Origin: Cylindrodendrum hubeiense
Taxonomy: Eukaryota; Ascomycota; Sordariomycetes; Hypocreales; Nectriaceae
DNA: 22,550 nt
Direction: 5' to 3'
NCBI GenBank assembly: GCA_014621425.1
Contig: JAANBB010000565.1
Coordinates: forward strand, 1-22,550
A program made the translations under genes and the position numbers. Shown here piece after piece: positions 1-8,982 of the stretch. Each line of letters begins with the position of its first letter. Within the stretch, counting starts at the first letter, position 1. The notes beneath the pieces are model-generated. The model was not told where the DNA came from. It was given only the letters and a program-made list of their open reading frames with translations, and ran no database searches.

Positions 1-37
1 CACCAGCAGTGACTTGCGCCGCTGCACACCGAGTGGC

Positions 38-424
38 CTAGCGGTGCTCGCCGCTCCAGAACTTCTTGTCCACCTTGTCATCTGGCGCCTCGGGCCCGCG
101 ATCGTGCTTGGCCGCAAAGTCGCGGTTGTGCTCTTCAACCTCGCGGCGCTGCTCCTCCGACAGCTTCGACATCTGCGTGTCGCCTGGCACGCTCTGGTTG
201 GTGATCTTGGGCTGCGGCGGCGCATTCTCAGAGCTGCTGTCGAGTGGCTGCCCCCCGCCCGTGCGGCCCTTGGAACCGACCCCCGTGAGAGAGTCTACGT
301 CGCTGGCGGCAGTGTTCTTTTGGTCCTGGTGCAGGTGCCGGATGGGAGCCGCTGCATAGATCCCAGGGCGGGCGCGGCTGATGCGCGCGGCCGAGCGCGT
401 TATGGCGATGACTCTTGCGTACAT
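38..424 (-). CDS. Small predicted mitochondrial protein, conserved-hypothetical type
   Basis: The single exon encodes 128 residues. I start at the ATG at 424-422 rather than an in-frame ATG 48 nt upstream, because the shorter form begins directly with a classical mitochondrial presequence: a basic, acid-free N-terminus (MYARVIAITRSAARISRARP), then RHLHQ as a likely processing site near residue 30. The middle is polar and rich in G, S, P and Q. The C-terminal third is a charged, probably helical stretch (SEEQRREVEEHNRDF) ending in DDKVDKKFWSGEHR. I cannot name the protein; its shape suggests a small soluble matrix or inner-membrane-associated protein found across filamentous fungi. No membrane span is visible. 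The opposite strand carries a longer open frame (14-571), but that frame has low-complexity Arg/Leu/Ala content and looks like a GC-rich shadow. A CRE palindrome lies 131 bp upstream of this start. Confidence 0.6.
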   Translation of the reverse strand: MYARVIAITRSAARISRARPGIYAAAPIRHLHQDQKNTAASDVDSLTGVGSKGRTGGGQPLDSSSENAPPQPKITNQSVPGDTQMSKLSEEQRREVEEHNRDFAAKHDRGPEAPDDKVDKKFWSGEHR

Positions 425-981
425 TTTGATGCTGTGAGATTGAGTGTGATTTGGTATGATACCTTTTCCCACCCCGCCCTTTCAACCTTCTTAAATGAAC
501 AGGACGTGCTCGAAGATATCAGTGGGCATTCGACAGCTCTAGGTTTGGAGTGGGTGACGTCAACTAGATGACATCACTCGAAGCTTGTGATGATCAGCCT
601 GCCTACCTGTCTCACAAGTACCGGAACGTGGATACACAACCACAAAATTCTCTTATCGATGCCAAGGGCTGAAGTTTCACCATTTCATGTAGATCTTGCG
701 GGATGATTCACTCCGTGTTCGTTTCAGTCCCAATCCTGGGAGGCGGCTCATCAGGTATGCATCTCGCCCGGGAGGAGGTACCCAAGCGATGCCTCCCTCC
801 ACCGATCATTTCCAGAGAAAGTGAGTTTGTGTCGCACGAAGCGCCACTCTAATACATGTCACTGTATGAATCGGGCAATGGTTTTTAGCTTGGATATGCG
901 ATCGCGCATCGCAGGCACAGTGAATCCATTTTAGTGCAGACTATGACACCAAATGACGGCATCTGCCATTTACATCGAGAT
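425..981. other. Intergenic stretch, promoter of the minus-strand gene plus possible relic
   Basis: No complete gene is seen. The left part is the presumed promoter of the mitochondrial gene. From 703 a short plus-strand frame opens that reads VPILGGGSSGMHLAREE and hits a stop near 851. Its GGGSSG resembles the glycine-rich dinucleotide-binding loop of Rossmann proteins, but the frame is too short to assign. It may belong with the relic frame that follows. Confidence 0.3.
555..562. promoter_or_regulatory. CRE palindrome TGACGTCA upstream of the small mitochondrial gene
   Basis: This is a perfect 8-bp palindrome, the consensus site for ATF/CREB-type bZIP factors (fungal Atf1/AtfA class). It sits 131 bp upstream of the minus-strand ATG at 424, a usual distance for a fungal promoter element. 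Function is inferred from the match alone. Confidence 0.4.
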
Positions 982-1295
982 GAGCTCTCGTGACGAGATT
1001 AAGAGGGTCCGATGCAGCGAGCCACTGGTTCCACCCAGATGGAGATAAAATACGCAATAAGGCTGGAGAGTCATTAGTGATTGACCCAGAAGCAATAATT
1101 ACGACAAGTAGAGATGATTATCTCGATACACACGACCGGTCGCATATTGTTGGCTATACTTTCCGAGCAAACGAAGCAAGTCACCGGATACTGGAGAAGC
1201 TACGGCTTCCAGAGACGCATGAACAATTAGTTGCTATAGGTAATATTCCTTTAGTGAGCCCTGATGGGAGATGGTATTTTGCAATGTTACAATGA
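982..1295 (+). pseudogene. Relic open frame without a start codon, unknown family
   Basis: An open frame of about 103 codons follows an in-frame TGA just upstream and ends at TGA 1293-1295. It has no ATG near its start; the only Met after the non-standard GTG at 990 is close to the end. The translation is not low-complexity and looks protein-like (SHWFHPDGDKIRNKAGESL, then DDYLDTHDRSHIVGYTF and ILEKLRLPETHEQL), so it may be an exon or decayed remnant of a larger gene. I do not recognise the family. The DNA is AT-richer than the neighbouring genes, which fits decay. It could instead be an internal exon, but no convincing start exon is visible upstream. Confidence 0.25.
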
Positions 1296-1927
1296 GAAAA
1301 TCCCCAGTAAAGTAGGGACAACTTACCAGGGAAGATTCCCGCCATCTATCAATATACATAAGGACAGACCAGGGTTCATGAAAGGGAGCTGAAAATAAAC
1401 TAGAGGTGAGATTTATTACACGCACAAGATGAGTCGAGCGGAGAACATCGAGGAGAGCATCAAAGTGTCATGTGCACCATCGCCCACACTTATTACTCGC
1501 GCACACTAGGCACCAAAGAGCACAAGCATTATTATCACGCCACCAGACCAAACGCGAGGGGCCATCAACAAACCCAAAGTTTGAAGCTATTTGCCGTCGG
1601 TGGATGTCATGAGCTGGTGGTGGACCCTGAAGCATCCAAAGCACCTTGATGGCCCATGATGACGATGCCCATCAGGGTGTCCATTGACAGGAACCACAAC
1701 TCAATGGTCAATCATAGCTCCCGAGCATCAAACTGGGGTAACCGTAGAGGTTCTCATCTCCATATTCGCGATGCACTGCACTCAACGCGCCAGCGGATTG
1801 AGGGGCTCAAGAGGGAGGGACAAATCCCCGAATTATATATAAGAGGTGGTCGACCTGTGCGTGATCACTGTCCTTATGTCCCTGCAAGTTAGAACCATTT
1901 ATTATTACTTTTAATCACGCCCAAATA
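1296..1927. other. Intergenic stretch, promoter of the FAD oxidoreductase
   Basis: I see no gene here. A 78-codon frame at 1656-1892 is short, ends in the promoter, overlaps the TATA box and has no recognisable features. The right end is the core promoter of the gene at 1928. Confidence 0.5.
1834..1843 (+). promoter_or_regulatory. TATA box of the FAD oxidoreductase
   Basis: TATATATAAG lies 85-94 bp upstream of the ATG at 1928. Placement and sequence fit a fungal core promoter. Confidence 0.55.
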
Positions 1928-3618
1928 ATGGAAACAAAAGTGACGTGCGAAGAGGACATCTACGATGTCCTCGTCGTCGGCGCCGGTCCCTGCGGCCTCT
2001 CCATTGCCGCCCGTCTCCGCGAGCACACCCCCGCCGCACTTTTCACAGATGAAGAACATCGTCGCTTTCACTGGATAGGCAAGTACGGCAAGAAGGTGGC
2101 ACTCAGGCATGTCAAGAGCGGCAAGATCTCCAACGCGCAGACGGCCCGGCCCGAGTACAAGATGCTGGTCCTAGACGCCACCGCCGGGACCTGGATGGGC
2201 CGCTGGAACAAGCTGTTCAAGATGTACGACATCTCGCATCTGCGGAGTCCGATGCTGTGGCACGTTGATCCTCAGGATCGCGATGCACTGCTCTCGCATG
2301 CGTACTCAAACGAGCGGGAGGATGAGTTGGTTGAGATTCGGAACTGTGTGGGCAAGGAACTCAGTAAGCATGCCAAGAAGAAGTCCGTAGGGCACCACCG
2401 TGCGTGCGGCGGGAAGTGAGTTACCTATTGTTACCTAAGCTATATGATGCTAATCAGTTACGAAGGCAAGCGGCCCGCATCACCATCAACCTGAGAGAGC
2501 GAAACGACTACTACACACCTTCGACCTCCCTCTTCTGCGATCACTGCGAAAAGGTCGCTGATAGATACAAACTCGGCCCCGAGATCATCCGCAAGGAGTC
2601 TCTGGAGCACATCGACTATGGTGTCGTCAAGGGCATCTCTATCGACGACGAGAAACTCTTCACTATTACGTCCAACCAAGTGCGGCGATACGCCCGAACC
2701 GTGGTGTTAGCGGTCGGCCCGGCCAATGTGGCCAAGATCCCCCGGATCCCATCGATGCCTAATGTCGAGACGTTGCCTCAAACATGCCACAGCATGCACA
2801 TTGAACGGTTCCCAGACCCTGTTGTCCTAGAGAGGATAAAGGCTCGCCGTTCAACGAATATCCTGGTTGTCGGAGGCGGTCTCACATCGGCGCAGCTGTC
2901 TGATCTGGCGATCCGAAGAGGTGTCACAAAGGTGTGGCACATCATGAGAGCGCCCATGCTCATCAAACACTTTGACGTTGATCTGGAGTGGATGGGAAAA
3001 TATAAGAACGCGGAGCAGGCCCGGTTCTGGACCGCTGACACGGATGATGAGAGACTTGAGATCATCAAGGAGGCACGTGGCGGCGGCAGCATCACACCTC
3101 TCTTCCACAAGCGACTAAAGAAGCACATTGCAACTCAGAAGCTAGAGCTTCACACGGAAACGAGCCTGGTCGATGCCAGGTTTGACGACAACAACGGAAA
3201 CGGCAAGTGGACGGTGCAGACTAACCCGCCAATCGAGGGCCTCCCGGCCATGGACTACATATACTTCGCCACGGGCATCCAGACGGACTTTTCATCGCTG
3301 CCGTATCTGCAGACGATGTTGGAGAAGTATCCCATCGAGGGACGCGGGGGCTTCCCCTGCGTCAATGAAGACCTCATGTGGAACGACGACGTGCCACTGT
3401 TCATGATGGGCAGAATGGCAGCGTTGCAGCTCGGTCCCGCGGCGCCGAACTTGGGAGGTGCCAAGGTGGGCGCTGAGAGAATCGCGTGGGCAATTGAAGA
3501 ATTGGTTCCTCGGCCAGGATCCCAGGACGATGATGGCCGTAATGATCCGCAGGCAAGCGGAATGGCGGGATATCTGTCTGGTCATGGCAACATGTACAGC
3601 ACATTGGCGGTTGAGTAA
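1928..3618 (+). CDS. FAD/NAD(P)-binding oxidoreductase, flavin-monooxygenase-like (OSGIN-like group)
   Basis: This is a probable flavin-dependent oxidoreductase using NAD(P)H; the substrate is unknown. The likely structure is join(1928..2415, 2466..3618), 546 residues. The N-terminus has a textbook FAD-binding loop, VLVVGAGPCGLS, with GAGPCG at residues 18-23. A second dinucleotide fold, ILVVGGGLTSAQ, starts near residue 295 (GGG at 299-301). YFATG near residue 430 is the ATG-type motif seen in flavin monooxygenases and ornithine-hydroxylase-like proteins. The HLRSPMLWHVDPQDRDAL and YYTPSTSLF stretches fit the OSGIN-like family. The two halves are in different frames and each lacks one nucleotide domain, so an intron is required. 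GTGAGT at 2416, branch GCTAATC at 2449-2455 and an AAG acceptor at 2463-2465 restore frame. A 71-nt alternative (2387-2457, donor GTAGGG, acceptor CAG) also restores frame. No signal peptide or membrane span is seen. Confidence 0.88.
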
Positions 3619-4126
3619 TACCAGAGGCAATACGAAATTAATTAAGAAAAATGTTCCAATATCCAGGCCTTATGTGAGGTGCTGGGGAAAAAGATGAATC
3701 GGCTTGAGCTAATCTCCTATCGCTCCCATTGTGCGTCTCGGGGGGTATTAATAGACCCGAGCAACCAACTGAAAGTAAAGTCCATCAATTATAACCGCAA
3801 AACAACGTGGCAGCAGCAACTTTAAAACGTCCCGACCTCACAAGGCTAACTTGTATAACCCCTGTCGCACTCCCAGACCCATGCTTCACGATCCGCGGCT
3901 TGAGATTTGCCCGCTCGCACTCGCCCCACAGCCCCGTTTCGGAGCACGGAGCTCGGCTCAGCCCCAACGGCTCAGCCTCCGTCGCATCCTCGAAGAACAA
4001 CAACACGGGGAAGCTATCGACCGGCTGCTTGGCGTGGGCGCGAACTCTCTCCTTCATCAATTGTCGGGAAAGACGTGAGGATAACGACCGTAACCTGCAC
4101 GCAGATTTACAGAACGAACCGTTCAA
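3619..4126. other. Intergenic stretch between oxidoreductase and Zn2Cys6 regulator
   Basis: It holds the 3' end of the upstream gene and the promoter and leader of the regulator. Several overlapping frames on both strands (about 3785-4228) are mutually exclusive, have no recognisable domain, and run over the regulator's first exon, so I treat them as chance. No clear TATA box was found before 4127. Confidence 0.5.
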
Positions 4127-5667
4127 ATGGCTCGCGCAGGCACCCAGAAAGTTAAGACGGGCTGCGCAACATGCAAGTACGTGACGGACTCGTCGAGCCG
4201 GACCGCTCCACACGCTAACATACACCAAGAATCCGAAAGGTCAAATGCGACGAGGGCTGGCCGCACTGCATGAGATGTACGAAAACAGGCCGCACCTGCG
4301 ACGGCTACCGGGCCGCCCCTGTCGGCTCGCTGTCGTGGGACCGCCTGCTCCGGCCCCCGCCGTCGGTGACTCCAGCTACCGACATGACTGAGCTCCGGAG
4401 CCTTGCGTACTTCCATCACGTCGTAGCGCCTGTCCTGTCGGGCCCCTTCGATGCGTCCTTCTGGACCCATCTCGTCGCCCAAGTGACCCATCATGAGTCG
4501 GCAGCTCGACACGCCGTCCTCGCCATCAGCTCCTTTTTCGAAAACTTCTCCGCTACCACTTGTCAAACCAACGACAACCCGTTTGCTATTCGCCATTACA
4601 ACCAAGCCATAAAACGAGTTGTGACGTCCAAGGCCCAAGACATCGACACCGTCTTGGTAGTCTGCATCCTCTTCACCTGCATCGAGTTCCTCCGCGGCGA
4701 CGCAAAGGCCGCCCTCAACCACACGCGGCATGGCGTCCGCGTCCTCAACACCGCCAAAACCAACTCCAAGCTTGCCGCCGTGTTCTGCCACATGGGCATC
4801 TTTCCTCTCTTCTTCGGGGGCACCATCTCCGAGTTTCCCGTCCTCGACCACGCGCCAAAGACGGCGGGGGCCTTCCAGAGCATCATCGAAGCGCAACACA
4901 ATCTAGACATCTACGCTACCCGCGCGGTCAGCCTTGTCCGCATGAGCGAAAATTACCAAACCGGAATTGTCCCAAACGACGTCCCGTCGCCGTCCATGCT
5001 AACTGAACAGCACCATCTTGGCATAGCATTTGCAAACTGGGGGAAGTCTTTTGCTAGATTTCAGGCCACCCGATCGTTGGACACCAACAATGACCCGGCA
5101 TCGCTCGCACTCAAGATACGATGGGCCGTCTGCAAAGTTTGGGTGCGTAGCTGCCTCAAACAAGGCGAAATGATATACGACGAGTACGAAGCAGAGTTCG
5201 AGAGCATCATCAACATGGCCCGATGTGCCTTGTCTAATCGCGAGACCACACGGAGCCCCAAAAAGTTTATGTTTGACATGGGATTCAGCCCGCTGTTGCA
5301 TTTTGTAGTCATTAAATGCCGCTATTTACACCTTCGAGTCGCAGCGCTGTCATTAATGCAGTCGCTGTCATGCTCCCGAGAATCACTCTGGGATGCAGTT
5401 TTGATGCACGTTGTTGGAAAGCGGCTAATTGAGGTGGAGCACGGGATTGAGCTCACACCTGAAATCATTGATGCGCTGGAGGTTAGATCAGAAGACACGG
5501 AGGTCCCATTATGTGAAAAACGAATCCGGGGGTATTTTCTTGGGGACCTTTACGAAACAATCGACGAAGACGGCGAGGCGGTGCGGCAGAGATGCATGAA
5601 CATGCTCAGGCTGGGTTCGGGTGGTACCACTGAGACGCACCAGGAATGGGTCACAGTCCAGTCATAA
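4127..5667 (+). CDS. Zn2Cys6 (C6) fungal transcription factor
   Basis: This is a nuclear, sequence-specific regulator of the Gal4-type zinc-cluster class. The structure is join(4127..4176, 4230..5667), 495 residues. The first exon supplies MARAGTQKVKTGCATC and the intron (GTACGT donor at 4177, CTAAC branch at 4215-4219, AAG acceptor ending 4229) splits the zinc cluster. The rejoined cluster has cysteines at 13, 16, 23, 30, 33 and 40, i.e. CX2CX6CX6CX2CX6C, with the expected basic KIRKVKC segment. The rest (LAYFHHVVAPVLSGPFDASF, then ESAARHAVLAISSFFENF) is typical of the helical middle-homology region of fungal C6 factors, probably the Fungal_trans_2 type. If only the longest frame were read, starting at 4270, half of the DNA-binding domain would be lost. 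It sits between an oxidoreductase and an RTA1-like gene on the same strand, so local regulation is plausible but unproven. Confidence 0.9.
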
Positions 5668-5741
5668 TCGGCAATTGAGAAGAGTAAATGAACAAGTTAA
5701 GAATAGCCAGGCTGAGCACGTACCGCCACAAGACTGGGGCA

Positions 5742-5768
5742 TTTCCGACATTAGCGTTTCCGACATTA
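5742..5768 (+). repeat. Direct repeat of TTTCCGACATTA, candidate regulator site
   Basis: Two perfect 12-bp copies lie at 5742-5753 and 5757-5768, period 15 bp, 270-296 bp upstream of the RTA1-like ATG and just downstream of the Zn2Cys6 gene. Each copy carries a CCG triplet, the half-site usually contacted by Zn2Cys6 dimers, here in direct orientation. A binding role is inferred only. Confidence 0.35.
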
Positions 5769-5956
5769 AAGTGAGCGTCCATCAAGAAATAAGCACGTTG
5801 CGGCCGGGTGAGGGAGCTTTGCCATGACCCCGGTCTGGTCGGGCAACGCTCACTGGTCGGCTCGGACTCTGAGTACCTAAGCCTCACACGCGTCTTGTTA
5901 GTGAAGCAGCATTGCGAGAAGGCAGATTACCACAATTACATCCGGCGGATTGGAGA

Positions 5957-5962
5957 TATAAA
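5957..5962 (+). promoter_or_regulatory. TATA box of the RTA1-like gene
   Basis: TATAAA lies 76-81 bp upstream of the ATG at 6038, a usual position for fungal core promoters. Confidence 0.5.
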
Positions 5963-6037
5963 CCTTGGGTTAAACCCCTTTTTCGTTCAGAATTATTGCA
6001 TCCATCCCATTCCATTTCATCGACCCCATTCTTTAAG

Positions 6038-7379
6038 ATGCGTCTCCATTATGCAGCATTGCTGCTCCAGCTCGCCTCCACCAGCTTAGCGCTGGCGATT
6101 CCTTCTACAACACACACTCCGACACCGACGTCCTTGGTCACGCTAGCTGAGCGACAACCGACTGCCGCTGAAAAAGCGACAACTACCGCGATACCAACGG
6201 GATATTTCATCACCACCAAGACAGTCATCATCGACGGCGTCACAAACGACCACGTCACAATCGCAGCCAAGACTGTCCTCCTCAGCATCCCGACATGCGT
6301 CCAAACGCTTGAGCCCGACGAGAATGGCTATCTGCCGCCTGGCACATGCAACGCCATTTGGAATTACTACCCGAGTTTCGCCGCCGCCCTGGTCTTCATG
6401 GGTCTGTTTGCGATCATGACGGCGGTGCACATTTGGCAAGCTGCAAAGTACAAGAAGGTTCGTATGTGGAATGGCTTCCGAAATCCGAGAGCGCGATCTG
6501 ACGCAAATGCAGAGGTGGTGCTGGGTCATTATCATGGCTGGTCTTTGGGAGACCTTCGCCTTTCTTTTCCGCGCCCTGAGCACAAAGGACCCCCAGAATG
6601 AAGGGATATACCTCGTCTTCCAGATCTTCATCTTGTTGGCACCACTCTGTGAGTCTCCAAGGTTATCCTTCCAGCGCAGAACCTAACAATCCCTAGGGGT
6701 GAACGCCTTTGCGTACATGACACTTGGACGAATGGTCTACTTCTTTATTCCGTCCCAATCAATCTTTCGCATACCCGCGGTAATTCTCGCCGCTATTTTC
6801 GTCGGCCTGGACATAATCTCCTTCGTTATTCAGCTCGTCGGCGGAAGCTTGGCGGGACCCGGGTCGCCTCCCGATGACCAACTTCGCGCCGTTCATATAT
6901 ACATGGGCGGTATAGGCCTGCAGGAATTTTTTATCATCATCTTCGTGGGTCTTTGCATCGCGTTTCAGCGAGCCATGTCCAAGCTCGACAGGCAAAACAA
7001 GAAATCTGTGGGCATCATCAGATCACCCTGGGGAGTGCTCCTCTGCACGCTCTATTTCTCTCTCTCTATGATCACTATCCGGATTATTTACCGCCTGATC
7101 GAGTTTTCGGGCGGTATGGGCCAAAACAATGCCCTGACCACTCATGAAGCATACTTCTACGCTTTGGAGGCTGTTCCGATGGTATTTGCCATCGGAGCTT
7201 TCAATGTCATCCATCCGGGGAAGATAATGACAGGCTCAAGGTCGGAAATGCCGGGACTCATCAGATTATTGCGGAATTGGATCTCGGAGAAACGCGGCAG
7301 ACATTTGCTAGACAATGCCAGTGATGATGGGGTCGAACTTGCGCCCGCTTGGCAGAAGACCCGAACTAGCATTCACTAG
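6038..7379 (+). CDS. RTA1-like lipid-translocating exporter family membrane protein
   Basis: This is a polytopic membrane protein of the RTA1/RSB1 family, whose yeast members affect resistance to toxic lipids and sphingoid bases. The structure is join(6038..6457, 6513..6648, 6697..7379), 412 residues. I start at 6038 because MRLHYAALLLQLASTSLALA is a clear signal peptide; the frame is open further upstream but that part covers the TATA box. Residues 21-110 form a Thr/Ser-rich extracytoplasmic region with two cysteines (87 and 104). Seven hydrophobic helices follow from about residue 112, with family-typical RWCWVIIMAGLWETFAF, LVFQIFILLAPLW and NAFAYMTLGRMVYFF. Intron 1 (6458-6512, donor GTTCGT, acceptor CAG) and intron 2 (6649-6696, donor GTGAGT, branch CTAAC, acceptor TAG) restore these motifs exactly. 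The secreted N-terminal region is longer than in the minimal seven-helix members. Substrate is unknown. Confidence 0.92.
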
Positions 7380-8982
7380 GGGACCAACTTATAATTGGCG
7401 GATTACTATGCGAGAAACTGTGATTTTATTTTTTGGGTTCATTAGAAGTATGGGAGAACGGAGTTCAGCTACTTAGAGGGTTCGCGAAAGTAGACAAACC
7501 AGGCACCCGTGGCAAATTGACTATCTTTTTGTTTTATTATCCCTCGATTGACGACGCTTGATATAGAAATAATATGGCCTAAGTCTATCTCGTCACTAAA
7601 CCACCAAGGAACTAATATGAATCAATCCTAAAGATGGAAACCAGATGCCTTGACTCGGAGATGATGCAATCGATCGTTGAAATATTCCGCCGTTGTACTT
7701 GAACTTATTGCTCCTCCCTATATAGACGCGTTGGAAATCCCTTGAAGCTCGTGTAAAAAACACCGATTGCAATACTCTCGATGGATTTGGTGACAAAGTA
7801 GCGAAAATTGCAGCCAAAAGCACAATGGATCGATGGGAGAGAGTAAAACAGAACATCTTAAGATACGCAAGACTCGTTAGATGCATTTTAAAGTGAATCT
7901 TAATGGATGTCGGTACGTGGACAAACTGTAAGAAGTCGAGAGAAACTATGGAACGTGGCTGCAACACCGTTGCCTCGAGAATTATGTCCCCCAGTTATGG
8001 TCCGATTTAAAGTGCAAAATACTCACTAAGACGGACTCTTTTGGCGATGGCGAAACCCAACATATTACTATCTGCCGTACATGGACGTGAAGAAAATTGA
8101 CAACTTCCTTGCCGGGGTTCGGTGGGATGCCTAGGAGCTCAAATAATAGTCGCACATCCGAGAACTTTTATAACGCTGTCATGAAGATAACTCAGGGGCA
8201 AGATTACAAATGCTGATATATCACGGCATGTATTTCAATTCATTGTCGATGTAACTGGATCTGATGAGGATTTAGAATGTGATCAACACATTGTGGCTTA
8301 TCGAGTACAGGGGAGAAATGGATACATCGATCGATTGCAAAGCGGTATTATATGGGAATGACTTTAAGATTGCTAAGCCTCATGGGGTTGGGGGTTTGTA
8401 TAATATCTCGAAATGAGATTAAATAAGCTGCGATCATAGCGCCGGAGCGTGTAGCACAGGGAAGCGACCACGGTTACCAGTTCAATGATGTAAGAAGTTC
8501 TTGGAATTTCGGGACGCTTGTAATTATTTGTGAAACTTGGTTTGAGATTTCGGGGAATAGACGAATTTGTCAGTTAGGGACTTTAAATAGATCTCTACGC
8601 GCGCATGGTTGTCATCAGCCGAGATAGAAACCAGTTGATAGCATCACTGGACACTTCGAATGCTTCAATAATTCGGGAAGGAGGGGATCTACGTAATCAC
8701 AGGGTGGATATTCATGCTCTAACAGTCACTATTACCTTGATAACAAGTATCTGGATCATGAGATTTGATGCAATAATTGTATCATTAACGTTGCGGGCGT
8801 CTCTTTCCCACGAGTGGCGATGAAACACTCAAAAATGGAAAGCGGAGATAAAAGTCACAAGCATCCTGCTATACAGGGAGTGTCATCGCAAGTCAGTTAA
8901 AGGGTGTTGCTTGAATTAAAGTTGCTCTTTAAACATTTGCTATTTACACCATCTCTTGAAAGTTTGCCACTTTGCCCGGCAA
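7380..8982. other. 1.6 kb gene-poor, AT-richer stretch
   Basis: I find no supportable gene. Short frames at 7596-7967 (minus) and 8605-8823 (plus) have no domain-like content and no partner exons. Reading through, the sequence is visibly richer in A and T and in TA steps than the flanking genes, which could reflect old repeat-induced point mutation or simple intergenic drift. No transposon ends or long repeats were recognised. Confidence 0.45.

Larger units (their letters stand above)
5668..6037. other. Promoter region of the RTA1-like gene
   Basis: No gene is seen. It contains a duplicated 12-mer (5742-5768), a CCG-N1-CGG arrangement at 5943-5949 (CCGGCGG) and a TATA box at 5957-5962, all upstream of the ATG at 6038. 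Confidence 0.45.

Noticed and set aside
14..571. 185-codon plus-strand frame opposite the small mitochondrial gene
   Set aside because: Arg/Leu/Ala-rich shadow in GC-rich DNA; the minus frame has a clear presequence and charged C-terminus instead.
1656..1892. 78-codon plus frame
   Set aside because: It covers the TATA box of the oxidoreductase gene and has no recognisable content.
3785..4228. 147-codon minus frame and overlapping plus frames before the Zn2Cys6 gene
   Set aside because: They overlap the spliced first exon of the regulator and lack conserved-looking sequence.
7596..7967. 123-codon minus-strand frame
   Set aside because: No recognisable content, AT-rich surroundings and no supporting promoter or partner exon.
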